DNA of 7,790 bases from assembly GCA_026387555.1 (NCBI GenBank), contig JAPLLM010000008.1, forward strand, positions 1 to 7,790. Direction: 5' to 3'. Below, in pieces: positions 1-6,743 of this stretch. How positions within the stretch are numbered: the stretch's first letter is position 1; the number at the start of each line of letters is the position of its first letter. The notes below the pieces were generated by a model. The model saw nothing but the letters and a program-made list of their open reading frames with translations. It searched no databases and was not told where the DNA came from. This DNA is from Candidatus Omnitrophota bacterium (GTDB lineage: Bacteria; Omnitrophota; Gorgyraeia; Gygaellales; Profunditerraquicolaceae). Made by a program: the position numbers and the translations under genes.

Positions 1-473
1 AGCCAGATTTTCCTTAATTCCTCGTTGATTTTATGTTTTGCGGTATAGCCTATCTCCGGTTCGGCATTTTGGCGCTTACAAATAGCGCTTTCCTCTTTAC
101 TTACTAAGAAAACTTCCACGCTAACGTGTTGAGCGCCAAAAATACTGGCAAAAGACCTGACCTCTTTATCATCCGAAACCACAACAATACTTTTGGGGTT
201 TACTGCCGCTTCAAGCATCTTTCTGATCCGCTCATCCGCGGAGATATCGCGCGAATAGATAATATTCAACCCAGACGACTCCGCAGCCCCACCCTCTCTC
301 GGGTAACCGTCAAAAACTATATCCACCTGATTGCGAGGGCTGCCGCTCAATCTGTTTGTTTTAATCAGTGAAACCAAGGCTTGCCTGGGGTCGGCTAAGG
401 ATTTACGGGCCTTGCGGCAGAAGTCAGGATGGTTGGTGATGTTGTACCCGTCTATGATGAACCGTAAGGACAT
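1..473 (-). CDS. YacP-like NYN-domain (PIN-like) nuclease, partial at 3' end
   Basis: The gene starts at ATG 473-471 and stays open to the window edge, giving 157 complete residues with the C-terminus missing. The protein opens with a hydrophobic strand ending in IDGYN (Asp8), then IVFDG (Asp55), SADERI (Asp80) and VVVSDDKEV (Asp101/102). That is the spaced acidic pattern of the NYN/YacP fold, whose clustered aspartates bind metal for RNA cleavage. Bacillus YacP (Rae1) is a ribosome-associated endoribonuclease of about 170 residues, so probably only a short tail is cut off. A GGAGGG ribosome-binding site 7 bases upstream fixes the start. The first 50 bases overlap the end of the membrane-protein gene in another frame. 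The family assignment is firm; the actual RNA target is unknown, and a role in mRNA or tRNA turnover is inferred from the family. Confidence 0.85.
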   Translation of the reverse strand, partial: MSLRFIIDGYNITNHPDFCRKARKSLADPRQALVSLIKTNRLSGSPRNQVDIVFDGYPREGGAAESSGLNIIYSRDISADERIRKMLEAAVNPKSIVVVSDDKEVRSFASIFGAQHVSVEVFLVSKEESAICKRQNAEPEIGYTAKHKINEELRKIW

Positions 474-1413
474 AAATGAGCCCTCCGATAGCCCCATATA
501 TAAGGATGAAAAACGAATTTACCAGGGCTATTGCGGCAGATGCACTTGCCGTTAACCCGGCAGCGGGAAGAAAAAAAGCAGCGGTACTCTCGCGCAGGCC
601 GAGCCCGCCGATAGAGATAGGTAAGAGCGTTATGGCGCCGATAATAGGAATAAAAACAAAAAAGTATACCAGATTAATCCCTTTCAAACCTAGCGATAAA
701 GCGGTGAGATAAAAGACTAACGGGCCGACGACCTGGACTATCACTGAAATGATAAAATTGTAGAACAAGACCTTCTTATGCTTGCGGAAATAATGGATCT
801 CGTGAAGAAGATTCTTTAATATTTCAAGTATCCTGCCGGCTTTAGGAAAATGGAGCAGTTTGTTGAACTGGGTAAAGACAAATTTATTGAACAATACCAG
901 CAGAATAAGCGCCATTATCCCCGTGATTATCGCGACACTCACTAATGCCGCGATATTCCTGCCCACGGAATTCCATCCCCAAGCCAAAGCAACCAACAAA
1001 ACCGCCACCAGCCCGACATAACCGCTTAAACGGTCGAGAAAAACCGTAGCCACCACTTCCTTCGGCTTCTGGGTATATTTTCCCAGGTCGATGCTACGTA
1101 CCAAATCGCCTCCGATGCTTGAGGGAAGCAAACAGCTGAAAAATACTCCTCCGCAATAAGAAGTGACTGCCCGCTTAACCGAAATATGCACCTCAGCTGC
1201 TTTTAAAAGCATATACCAACGCAAAAGACCTAAGATATAAATGAAAGAGAATGCCGCAAAAGCTAAAAATAAAATTAATTTATCCGCGTTTTTTATATCG
1301 TGCAGTAGCTCGGATAGATTTATATTCTTAAAAATAAATAAAGCGGCGAGCAGAATGATGCTTATCCCGAACCGTAGTATGAACAAAAATGCTTTCTTTA
1401 GTGTGCCTTTCAA
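424..1413 (-). CDS. UPF0104 / lysylphosphatidylglycerol synthase transmembrane-region family protein
   Basis: This 329-residue integral membrane protein has roughly eight hydrophobic segments (about residues 7-28, 45-67, 84-100, 132-147, 153-177, 216-240, 247-267 and 296-316). The family signatures are present: LLPSSIGGDLVRS at 95-107, FLDRLSG near 125-131 and LPISIGGLGLRE at 264-275. The family is named after the membrane half of MprF, which makes and flips lysyl-phosphatidylglycerol. No soluble aminoacyl-transferase domain is present here, so lipid or isoprenoid-linked substrate transport is only an inference. The start is a TTG at 1413-1411 that overlaps the purC stop (TTGA); AAGGA lies about 12 bases upstream, so translation probably depends on coupling to purC. 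No ATG occurs before residue 68, inside the second membrane helix. The C-terminal tail is rich in His and Arg and is encoded where the next gene overlaps. Confidence 0.85.
   Translation of the reverse strand: MKGTLKKAFLFILRFGISIILLAALFIFKNINLSELLHDIKNADKLILFLAFAAFSFIYILGLLRWYMLLKAAEVHISVKRAVTSYCGGVFFSCLLPSSIGGDLVRSIDLGKYTQKPKEVVATVFLDRLSGYVGLVAVLLVALAWGWNSVGRNIAALVSVAIITGIMALILLVLFNKFVFTQFNKLLHFPKAGRILEILKNLLHEIHYFRKHKKVLFYNFIISVIVQVVGPLVFYLTALSLGLKGINLVYFFVFIPIIGAITLLPISIGGLGLRESTAAFFLPAAGLTASASAAIALVNSFFILIYGAIGGLIYVLTVHHRRVQHHQPS
481..486 (-). promoter_or_regulatory. Ribosome binding site of the YacP-like gene
   Basis: GGAGGG on the minus strand lies 7 bases before the ATG at 473, inside the coding sequence of the upstream membrane protein. 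It is a near-perfect match to the anti-Shine-Dalgarno sequence. It supports independent initiation in the overlapping frame and decides the start of a gene that would otherwise be missed because it runs out of the window. Confidence 0.8.
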
Positions 1414-2309
1414 GTTTTCTTTAATTCCTTCCCGGTTATCTTCTTATATGCTTCCAGATACTTTTCGCTGGTCTTCTCTATTATATCCGCGGGCAGCTTT
1501 GGACCCGGAGGAGCCTTATCCCAATCCAGGGTCTCCAGATAATCGCGCACGAACTGCTTGTCGAAACTTGGCTGCGGCTTACCCGGAGCATAATGCTCGG
1601 CCGGCCAGAAACGCGATGAATCAGGAGTAAGAACTTCATCGATAAGGATGACTTCGTTATTATAAATCCCGAATTCAAATTTAGTATCCGCTATGATTAT
1701 CCCGTGTTTTAAGGCGAAATCTGCTGCCTCGGCATATATTTTTATGCTCAAGTCTGCGATTTTATCCGTGATCTCCTTACCCAGCTGCATCTGGACGTAT
1801 TTCCGGTCGACATTAACATCATGCCCCTTATCTTCTTTGGTCGAAGGTGTAAAGATTATTTCGGGTAGTTTATCCGACTCCTTAAGCCCAGGAGGAAGTT
1901 TTATCCCGCAGACACTCTGCAATTTCTGGTATTCTTTCCACCCCGAACCGGAGAGATAACCCCTGACAACGCACTCCACCGGCAGAGGTTTAGTTTTTAA
2001 TGCCAACATGGAACGGCCGGACAACTCTTTCTTATATTTCTGAAGTTCCTGCGGATACCTGCTGATATCTGCGGTTATTAAATGATGCGGCGCGATTTTC
2101 TTGATCAAATCGAACCAGAAACAGGATAAAGCAGTCAAAACTTTCCCTTTATAAGGAATGCCCGACGGCAGGACTACATCAAAACAAGATATCCTGTCCG
2201 TAGAGACAATCAATAGCTTATCCTGCAGATCATAAACATCGCGGACCTTGCCGCGGCGGAATAATCTTAGGTCTTTGAAATCCGTTGACATTAGCACGTT
2301 ATCGCTCAT
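1410..2309 (-). CDS. purC: Phosphoribosylaminoimidazole-succinocarboxamide synthase (SAICAR synthetase)
   Basis: This cytoplasmic enzyme of de novo purine synthesis joins CAIR and aspartate with ATP to give SAICAR. The 299-residue protein shows the family motifs in order: GKVRDVYD at 20-27 (nucleotide loop), STDRISCFD at 36-44 followed by PSGIPYKG, VVRGYLSGSGW at 114-124, FTPSTKED at 153-160, DTKFEFG at 208-214 and IDEVLTPDSSRFWP at 223-236. Its length matches the longer (about 300-residue) type seen in yeast and many bacteria, not the roughly 240-residue E. coli type. The ATG shares four bases with the pckG stop (ATGA). The region before it is A-rich without a strong Shine-Dalgarno sequence, so translational coupling to pckG is likely. 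No other pur gene is in the window. The gene is intact and the assignment secure. Confidence 0.97.
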   Translation of the reverse strand: MSDNVLMSTDFKDLRLFRRGKVRDVYDLQDKLLIVSTDRISCFDVVLPSGIPYKGKVLTALSCFWFDLIKKIAPHHLITADISRYPQELQKYKKELSGRSMLALKTKPLPVECVVRGYLSGSGWKEYQKLQSVCGIKLPPGLKESDKLPEIIFTPSTKEDKGHDVNVDRKYVQMQLGKEITDKIADLSIKIYAEAADFALKHGIIIADTKFEFGIYNNEVILIDEVLTPDSSRFWPAEHYAPGKPQPSFDKQFVRDYLETLDWDKAPPGPKLPADIIEKTSEKYLEAYKKITGKELKKT

Positions 2310-4096
2310 TTTTCTTTTAATCTCTTCTGGAGCAGCTCGAATTCATCCCAAAGCTCCCTGGGCAGGTCTTTGTGAAATTGTTTGAAGAAGCCCTTTATCC
2401 CCTTTAATTCTTCCCGCCACTCCTGCTTGCGCACTTCTAAAAGTTTCTCCAGTATCCCCGGATCTAATTGCAATCCGGTCAGATCAATATCAGCCGGGTA
2501 GGGCACGTAACCTATCGCCGTCTCAACCGCGCCTACTTTATTGCTGCAGCGCTGAAGGATCCATTCCAAAACCCTCAAATTCTCGGAAAATCCCGGCCAG
2601 AGAAATTTCCCGTCGCTGCCCCTCCTGAACCAATTTACATGAAAGATCTTGGGCGCCTTTTGCATCCTCTTACCCATATCCAGCCAGTGCGCAAAATAAT
2701 ACGCCATATTGTAGCCGCAGAAAGGGAACATCGCCATGGGGTCGCGACGGACCTCGCCTAATTTACCGACTTGAGCGGCAGTGCGCTTCGACGCCATAGT
2801 CGCGCCCACAAAAACTCCGTGCTGCCAGTTAAATGACTCATACACCAGCGGCGCCAAATGCGCCCGCTTACCGCCGAAGATAATGGCGGATATCGGTACA
2901 CCATGGTGCTGGTCTATTCTATATGACGCACCCGGACAATTTACAATAGGTGCGGTAAAACGGCTATTGGAGTTTGCCCCCTTTATAATATTACCCTGCC
3001 CGTCTATTAATCCCGGTTTCCAAGGCCGGCCCAACCAATCAATACCTTCATTGGGAACTTCTCCATCCGCGCCCTCCCACCAGACTGTCCCGTCTTTTTT
3101 CAGAAGAACGTTGGTATATATGGTATTCTTCTTGATTGTCTCGACCATGTTCGGGTTAGTGCTGGAGTTTGTCCCGGGAGCGACCCCGAAGAATCCGGTC
3201 TCCGGATTTACCGCCCAGAGGGAGCCGTCGGAATCAACGCGCATCCAGGCAATATCATCCCCCACCGTCCAGATGCGATAACCTTTGACCCTCAAACCTT
3301 CGGGAGGAAGAAGCATGGAGAGATTCGTCTTGCCGCAAGCCGAAGGAAACGCGGCAGCGATATATTCGATATGGCCGTTAGGCTCTTCGATGCCCATGAT
3401 CAACATATGTTCAGCCAACCATTTTTCTTTCTTGGCTAGAAAACTGGCGATACGCAGAGATAAACACTTTTTTCCCAGAAGGACGTTGCCGCCGTAACCC
3501 GAACCTACGCTCCAAATAGTATTATCCTCGGGAAAGTGCAGGATAAGACGGCGGCTGATATTCAAATCAGCCTTGGAATGCAGGCATTTGGTGAAGTGGT
3601 CATCTTTCTCGAGCTGGCGCAATACCTCATTGCCTATGCGCGTCATTATATTCATGTTCAGGACTACATAGCGCGAATCCGTAAGCTCAACTCCGATTTT
3701 GCTGAAAGAGGAACCCACCGGCCCCATAGAGAAAGGGATGACATACATGGTCCTGCCCGACATCGACCCTTTGAATATCACCCGGGCTTTGGCATAGGCA
3801 GCGGCCGGAGACATCCAGTTATTATTCGGCCCGGCGTCGTGTTTAATCTTCGTGCAGATAAAAGTCAGGTGCTCCGTGCGGGCAACATCGTCGGGCGCGG
3901 TGCGATGCAGAAAACATCCGGGCAACTTATCCTGATTGAGTTCGATCAATTCTCCGGTGCTAAGCGCCTCCTTCTCCAGCTGTTTGCGCTGTTCGACTGT
4001 CCCGTCTATCCAGACAATATCATCCGGTTGGCAGAGCTTCGCCATTTTATTGACCCATTCTGCTAATTTTTTATTTGTCGTGGGAAATTTCTTCAT
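2306..4096 (-). CDS. pckG: Phosphoenolpyruvate carboxykinase (GTP)
   Basis: This enzyme interconverts oxaloacetate + GTP with PEP + CO2 + GDP, at the gluconeogenic/anaplerotic branch point in the cytoplasm. The 596-residue length and motifs are those of the GTP-dependent class: the P-loop with reactive cysteine AFPSACGKTN at 249-258, TVGDDIAWM at 277-285 (metal-binding Asp), NSRF at 377-380, FNWQHGVFVGATM at 422-434 followed by the mobile lid, and HVNWFRR at 486-492. The ATP class, which is shorter and lacks these motifs, is excluded. One oddity is FGGKR at 407-411, where the family usually has FGGRR. The ATG overlaps the trxB stop (TAATG), with AAGGA 5 bases upstream; the stop overlaps the purC start (ATGA). 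Direction of flux cannot be read from the sequence. Confidence 0.97.
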   Translation of the reverse strand: MKKFPTTNKKLAEWVNKMAKLCQPDDIVWIDGTVEQRKQLEKEALSTGELIELNQDKLPGCFLHRTAPDDVARTEHLTFICTKIKHDAGPNNNWMSPAAAYAKARVIFKGSMSGRTMYVIPFSMGPVGSSFSKIGVELTDSRYVVLNMNIMTRIGNEVLRQLEKDDHFTKCLHSKADLNISRRLILHFPEDNTIWSVGSGYGGNVLLGKKCLSLRIASFLAKKEKWLAEHMLIMGIEEPNGHIEYIAAAFPSACGKTNLSMLLPPEGLRVKGYRIWTVGDDIAWMRVDSDGSLWAVNPETGFFGVAPGTNSSTNPNMVETIKKNTIYTNVLLKKDGTVWWEGADGEVPNEGIDWLGRPWKPGLIDGQGNIIKGANSNSRFTAPIVNCPGASYRIDQHHGVPISAIIFGGKRAHLAPLVYESFNWQHGVFVGATMASKRTAAQVGKLGEVRRDPMAMFPFCGYNMAYYFAHWLDMGKRMQKAPKIFHVNWFRRGSDGKFLWPGFSENLRVLEWILQRCSNKVGAVETAIGYVPYPADIDLTGLQLDPGILEKLLEVRKQEWREELKGIKGFFKQFHKDLPRELWDEFELLQKRLKEK

Positions 4097-5004
4097 TATT
4101 TTCCTTTGCTTGCCAAATATCTATAGGCGCTATCCGCAGCAATTGCTCCGTCCGCGCAGGCAGTGACCACTTGATAAAGAGTTTTTTTACGGCAATCGCC
4201 GCAGGCGAATACACCTTGCCCCGACGTAGTCATATCTTCGGTGCTGATGATAAAACCGGATTCATTCAAATCGAGTTTACCTTTTAGAAATTCCGTATCC
4301 GGATCATATCCTATATAGATAAATACTCCGTCGCAAGTAAGGTTTTTTTCTTCCCCGGTCAATACATTCTTGACGCTTATTGACTCCACCTTAGCCGCCC
4401 CTTTTATCTCTGTCACAACAGTGCTTAAAACAAATTTAATTTTTTTATTTTCTTTTAGTTTCTCTTGCAAGATAGCCGAGGCGCGCAATTCATCCCTGCG
4501 GTGAACTATGCTTACCTGCCTGGCAAAACGCGCCAAATATATAGCCTCTTCCGCCACGGCATTTCCACCGCCTACTATCGCCACATGCTTCTCTTTAAAA
4601 AAAGGGGCGTCGCAGGTAGCGCAATAAGATACGCCCTTGCCGGTAAATCTGGTCTCACCCGGGCAATTAAGCATGCGTGGCTTAGCGCCCGTCGCGATTA
4701 TCAATGCCTGCGCTTTATAAACCTTGCCGTCGGCAGTAACGGTTTTATTCTCAATATCGATACCCTCGACCTGCACAACTTCGATTTTTACGTCAAGCGC
4801 CCTTACCTGTTCCTCCATGCGCCGGATCAATTCTTGAGTAGTGACCGTAGAGAAACCGGGATAATTCTCGATGTGCTCGCTCATCAGTATTCTTCCGCCG
4901 ACAGACAGCTTTTCCAATATAAGGGTATTAAGCCGCGATCTACCCGCGTAAAGTGCAGCAGTTAATCCGGCAGGCCCGGCGCCGATAATGATCAGATCAA
5001 ACAC
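4096..5004 (-). CDS. trxB: Thioredoxin-disulfide reductase
   Basis: This FAD enzyme passes electrons from NADPH to thioredoxin or a similar dithiol partner. From the chosen start the protein has 302 residues: the FAD-binding GAGPAG at 8-13, the redox pair CATC at 128-131 followed by D, the NADPH-site GGGNAV at 145-150 with HRRDELRAS at 168-176, and the second FAD motif GDCRKKTLYQVVTACADG from about 269. I chose GTG at 5004-5002 because it begins the first beta strand directly (VFDLIIIGAG) and has GAGGAG exactly 7 bases upstream. An ATG at 5070 would add 22 basic residues lying inside lipA and unlike the family. The gene overlaps lipA by 8 bases and pckG by 1. HRRxxxR favours NADPH as donor; a ferredoxin-dependent variant would lack it. 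No thioredoxin gene is in the window. Confidence 0.93.
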   Translation of the reverse strand: MFDLIIIGAGPAGLTAALYAGRSRLNTLILEKLSVGGRILMSEHIENYPGFSTVTTQELIRRMEEQVRALDVKIEVVQVEGIDIENKTVTADGKVYKAQALIIATGAKPRMLNCPGETRFTGKGVSYCATCDAPFFKEKHVAIVGGGNAVAEEAIYLARFARQVSIVHRRDELRASAILQEKLKENKKIKFVLSTVVTEIKGAAKVESISVKNVLTGEEKNLTCDGVFIYIGYDPDTEFLKGKLDLNESGFIISTEDMTTSGQGVFACGDCRKKTLYQVVTACADGAIAADSAYRYLASKGK

Positions 5005-5863
5005 TTTTAATCTCCTCAAATACCTCTTCCGCTTTGTAAGATGAACGCACCAACGGCCCGGAAAGGACAACCTTAAATCCTACGGCTATCCCGATATTAC
5101 GCAATCTTTCAAACTCTTCAATACTGACGAATTCTTTAACCGGATAATGGCTGTCAGAAGGTGCGAGATACTGTCCAAGAGTAAGAATATCGCAGCCGGA
5201 GCCGGTTAAATCATGCATCGCTTCTATGACCTCTGCTTCCGTCTCTCCTAAACCCAGCATCAGAGAAGATTTGGTAAATACTGCAGGGCTTAATTCTTTC
5301 GCCTTAGCCAAAATATCCAGAGAAAGCTGATAATCCGCCCCGGGCCTTACCTCGGGATAAAGCCTCTTCACAGTTTCAATATTATGCGCCAACACGTTTG
5401 GATGGGAATCGAGCACTATCTTTAAACTTCCCACGCGGCCTTCAAAATCAGGAATAAGTACTTCCACTTTAACATCTTTATTTGCGTCTTTTATCGCTTT
5501 TACCGTGCGTGCGAATGCCCCTGCCCCTCCGTCGGGAAGGTCATCCCTGGTAACGGACGTAATAACCGCGTACTTCAGGCCCATCTCTTTTACCGCTTCG
5601 CTTATACGCTGATCCTCATCTCCGGGATCAGGCGCCAGGGCTCCTGCGGATTTAGCCACCGCGCAAAAAGCGCAGCTGCGCGTGCAGGCAGGGCCCAGAA
5701 TCATGAATGTCGCTTTCTTACGCTTAAAACAATAAACGATATTCGGGCACATCGCCTCCTGACAAACGGTCTGCAGTCCAAATTCGCCCAAGAGGCTCTG
5801 GAGACTTACCGTCTCTTTCTCGGGGATCTCCTGCTTAAACCAAGAAGGCAGTCTTTGTTTCAT
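4997..5863 (-). CDS. lipA: Lipoyl synthase (radical SAM)
   Basis: LipA inserts two sulfurs into protein-bound octanoyl groups to make lipoyl cofactors of 2-oxoacid dehydrogenases and the glycine cleavage H protein. The 288-residue protein has both iron-sulfur sites: the auxiliary cluster C34-x4-C39-x5-C45 (the sacrificed sulfur donor) and the radical-SAM CTRSCAFC motif with C60, C64 and C67. The C-terminal RSSY at 273-276, whose serine ligates the auxiliary cluster, is also present. Together these separate LipA from other radical-SAM enzymes. The ATG is preceded by AAGGTG, which overlaps the def stop codon; the gap to def is 8 bases. No octanoyltransferase (lipB/lipM), lipoate ligase or lipoylated target gene is in the window. 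The end overlaps trxB, suggesting coupled expression. Confidence 0.97.
   Translation of the reverse strand: MKQRLPSWFKQEIPEKETVSLQSLLGEFGLQTVCQEAMCPNIVYCFKRKKATFMILGPACTRSCAFCAVAKSAGALAPDPGDEDQRISEAVKEMGLKYAVITSVTRDDLPDGGAGAFARTVKAIKDANKDVKVEVLIPDFEGRVGSLKIVLDSHPNVLAHNIETVKRLYPEVRPGADYQLSLDILAKAKELSPAVFTKSSLMLGLGETEAEVIEAMHDLTGSGCDILTLGQYLAPSDSHYPVKEFVSIEEFERLRNIGIAVGFKVVLSGPLVRSSYKAEEVFEEIKSV
5012..5017 (-). promoter_or_regulatory. Ribosome binding site of trxB
   Basis: GAGGAG on the minus strand sits 7 bases before the GTG at 5004-5002, within the last codons of lipA (the Glu-Glu-Ile of its C-terminus). It decides the trxB start in favour of GTG over the upstream in-frame ATG at 5070. Confidence 0.8.
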
Positions 5864-5871
5864 AAAGCACC

Positions 5872-6417
5872 TTACAGCTCCAATTGGCAGGCCCTTGCCC
5901 CCAGGCCGGCATTCATTTTTTTTGATAATTTCTTAAGCCCTGCTAATTTAGTTTTGATCTTTAATTTTTCTAGCAAAGAAGCATAGTCAATGATCAGGTT
6001 CCCTTTTAAATGATCTATTTCATGCTGCAATACGCAGGCGAGCAGGTCTTCGGCTTCTATATCCAGCGCCTTACCATCCTCCCCCAGAGCGCAAACTTTG
6101 ACTTTTCTGGCGCGCCTTACCTTAACGCAGACCTCGGGAATACTAAGGCAGCCTTCGGAGAGCTTCTGCGTTCCCTGCTTCTTGACCACTTTTGGATTGA
6201 TAAGTTTATACAGACCCGAACCGATATCCACTACGATCATCTGCTCATTGATGCCTACCTGGGGCGCCGCTAAACCGATACCCATCCCATCATACATCGC
6301 CTGGGCCATCTTGCTTAAGATATCGCGGTGTTTAGCGGTGACCTTTGCGACAGGCGAACATTTCTTACGCAGGCAGGGATCGGGGAATAACCTAATTTTT
6401 AATGCTGTTTCGCTCAT
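5872..6417 (-). CDS. def: Peptide deformylase
   Basis: This metallo-hydrolase removes the N-formyl group from nascent proteins at the ribosome exit. The 181-residue protein carries all three active-site motifs: GIGLAAPQVG at 46-55, EGCLSIPE at 88-95 (metal-ligand Cys90) and QHEIDHL at 131-137 (metal ligands His132 and His136, catalytic Glu133). The tail after about residue 148 is lysine-rich and helical-looking, as is common in bacterial deformylases. The ATG lies 26 bases inside panD in another frame; only a weak Shine-Dalgarno match (GAGTGG, about 11 bases away) is visible, so translation may depend on panD. The usual partner fmt (methionyl-tRNA formyltransferase) is not next to it here; lipA follows instead. 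Confidence 0.97.
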   Translation of the reverse strand: MSETALKIRLFPDPCLRKKCSPVAKVTAKHRDILSKMAQAMYDGMGIGLAAPQVGINEQMIVVDIGSGLYKLINPKVVKKQGTQKLSEGCLSIPEVCVKVRRARKVKVCALGEDGKALDIEAEDLLACVLQHEIDHLKGNLIIDYASLLEKLKIKTKLAGLKKLSKKMNAGLGARACQLEL

Positions 6418-6742
6418 TTACTTTGACCACTCTAGGCTTTAAGGCGGCCGCATCCTTATCCTCGACCGAAGTATAAGCAATGATAATAACCTGATCGCCG
6501 ACACACGCGCCTCGCGCAGCGGGCCCGTTCAGGCAGACAACGCCGGAGCCGGCTTTACCGCGGATAGCGTAAGTTTCAAGGCGGTGGCCGTTGTTAAGAT
6601 TCAAAACCTCTACCTTTTCGAATTCGATTATATCCGTTGCCTTCATCAGGTCGCTGTCGATGGTAATACTCCCCTCGTAATTAAGATTAGCCTCGGTAAC
6701 AGTTGCTCTATGTATCTTTGATTTCAACATCGTCCTTATCAT
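6392..6742 (-). CDS. panD: Aspartate 1-decarboxylase proenzyme
   Basis: PanD makes beta-alanine from aspartate for pantothenate and coenzyme A. The proenzyme cleaves itself to create an N-terminal pyruvoyl group. The 116-residue protein has the cleavage pair Gly24-Ser25 at the same position as E. coli PanD, with Lys9, His11, Tyr22, Arg54, Thr57, Tyr58 and Asn72 also in register. The start MIRTML matches E. coli PanD and is backed by GAGAGG 5 bases upstream, so the internal Met5 is less likely. One base separates it from the ackA stop, and its 3' end overlaps def by 26 bases. It is about 10 residues shorter than E. coli PanD at the C-terminus. panB and panC are not in the window. Confidence 0.97.
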   Translation of the reverse strand: MIRTMLKSKIHRATVTEANLNYEGSITIDSDLMKATDIIEFEKVEVLNLNNGHRLETYAIRGKAGSGVVCLNGPAARGACVGDQVIIIAYTSVEDKDAAALKPRVVKVNERNSIKN

Positions 6743-6743
6743 T

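Noticed and set aside
126..712. Short plus-strand open frames opposite the nuclease and membrane-protein genes
   Set aside because: Both minus-strand genes have clear family motifs and start signals; the plus-strand frames have none.
1481..1678. A 65-codon minus-strand frame within purC
   Set aside because: It is an out-of-frame shadow of the conserved C-terminal part of purC.
2781..4066. Plus-strand open frames of 166-176 codons opposite pckG
   Set aside because: They mirror the well-conserved pckG on the opposite strand, show no recognisable family or good start signal, and are expected by chance opposite a long coding gene.
4465..4965. A 166-codon plus-strand open frame opposite trxB
   Set aside because: It lies entirely antisense to the conserved core of trxB, with no domain or ribosome-binding support.
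5005..5070. A 22-residue N-terminal extension of trxB from an ATG at 5070
   Set aside because: It lies wholly inside lipA, is strongly basic and unlike thioredoxin reductase N-termini, and the GTG at 5004 has a perfect ribosome-binding site and starts the first beta strand.
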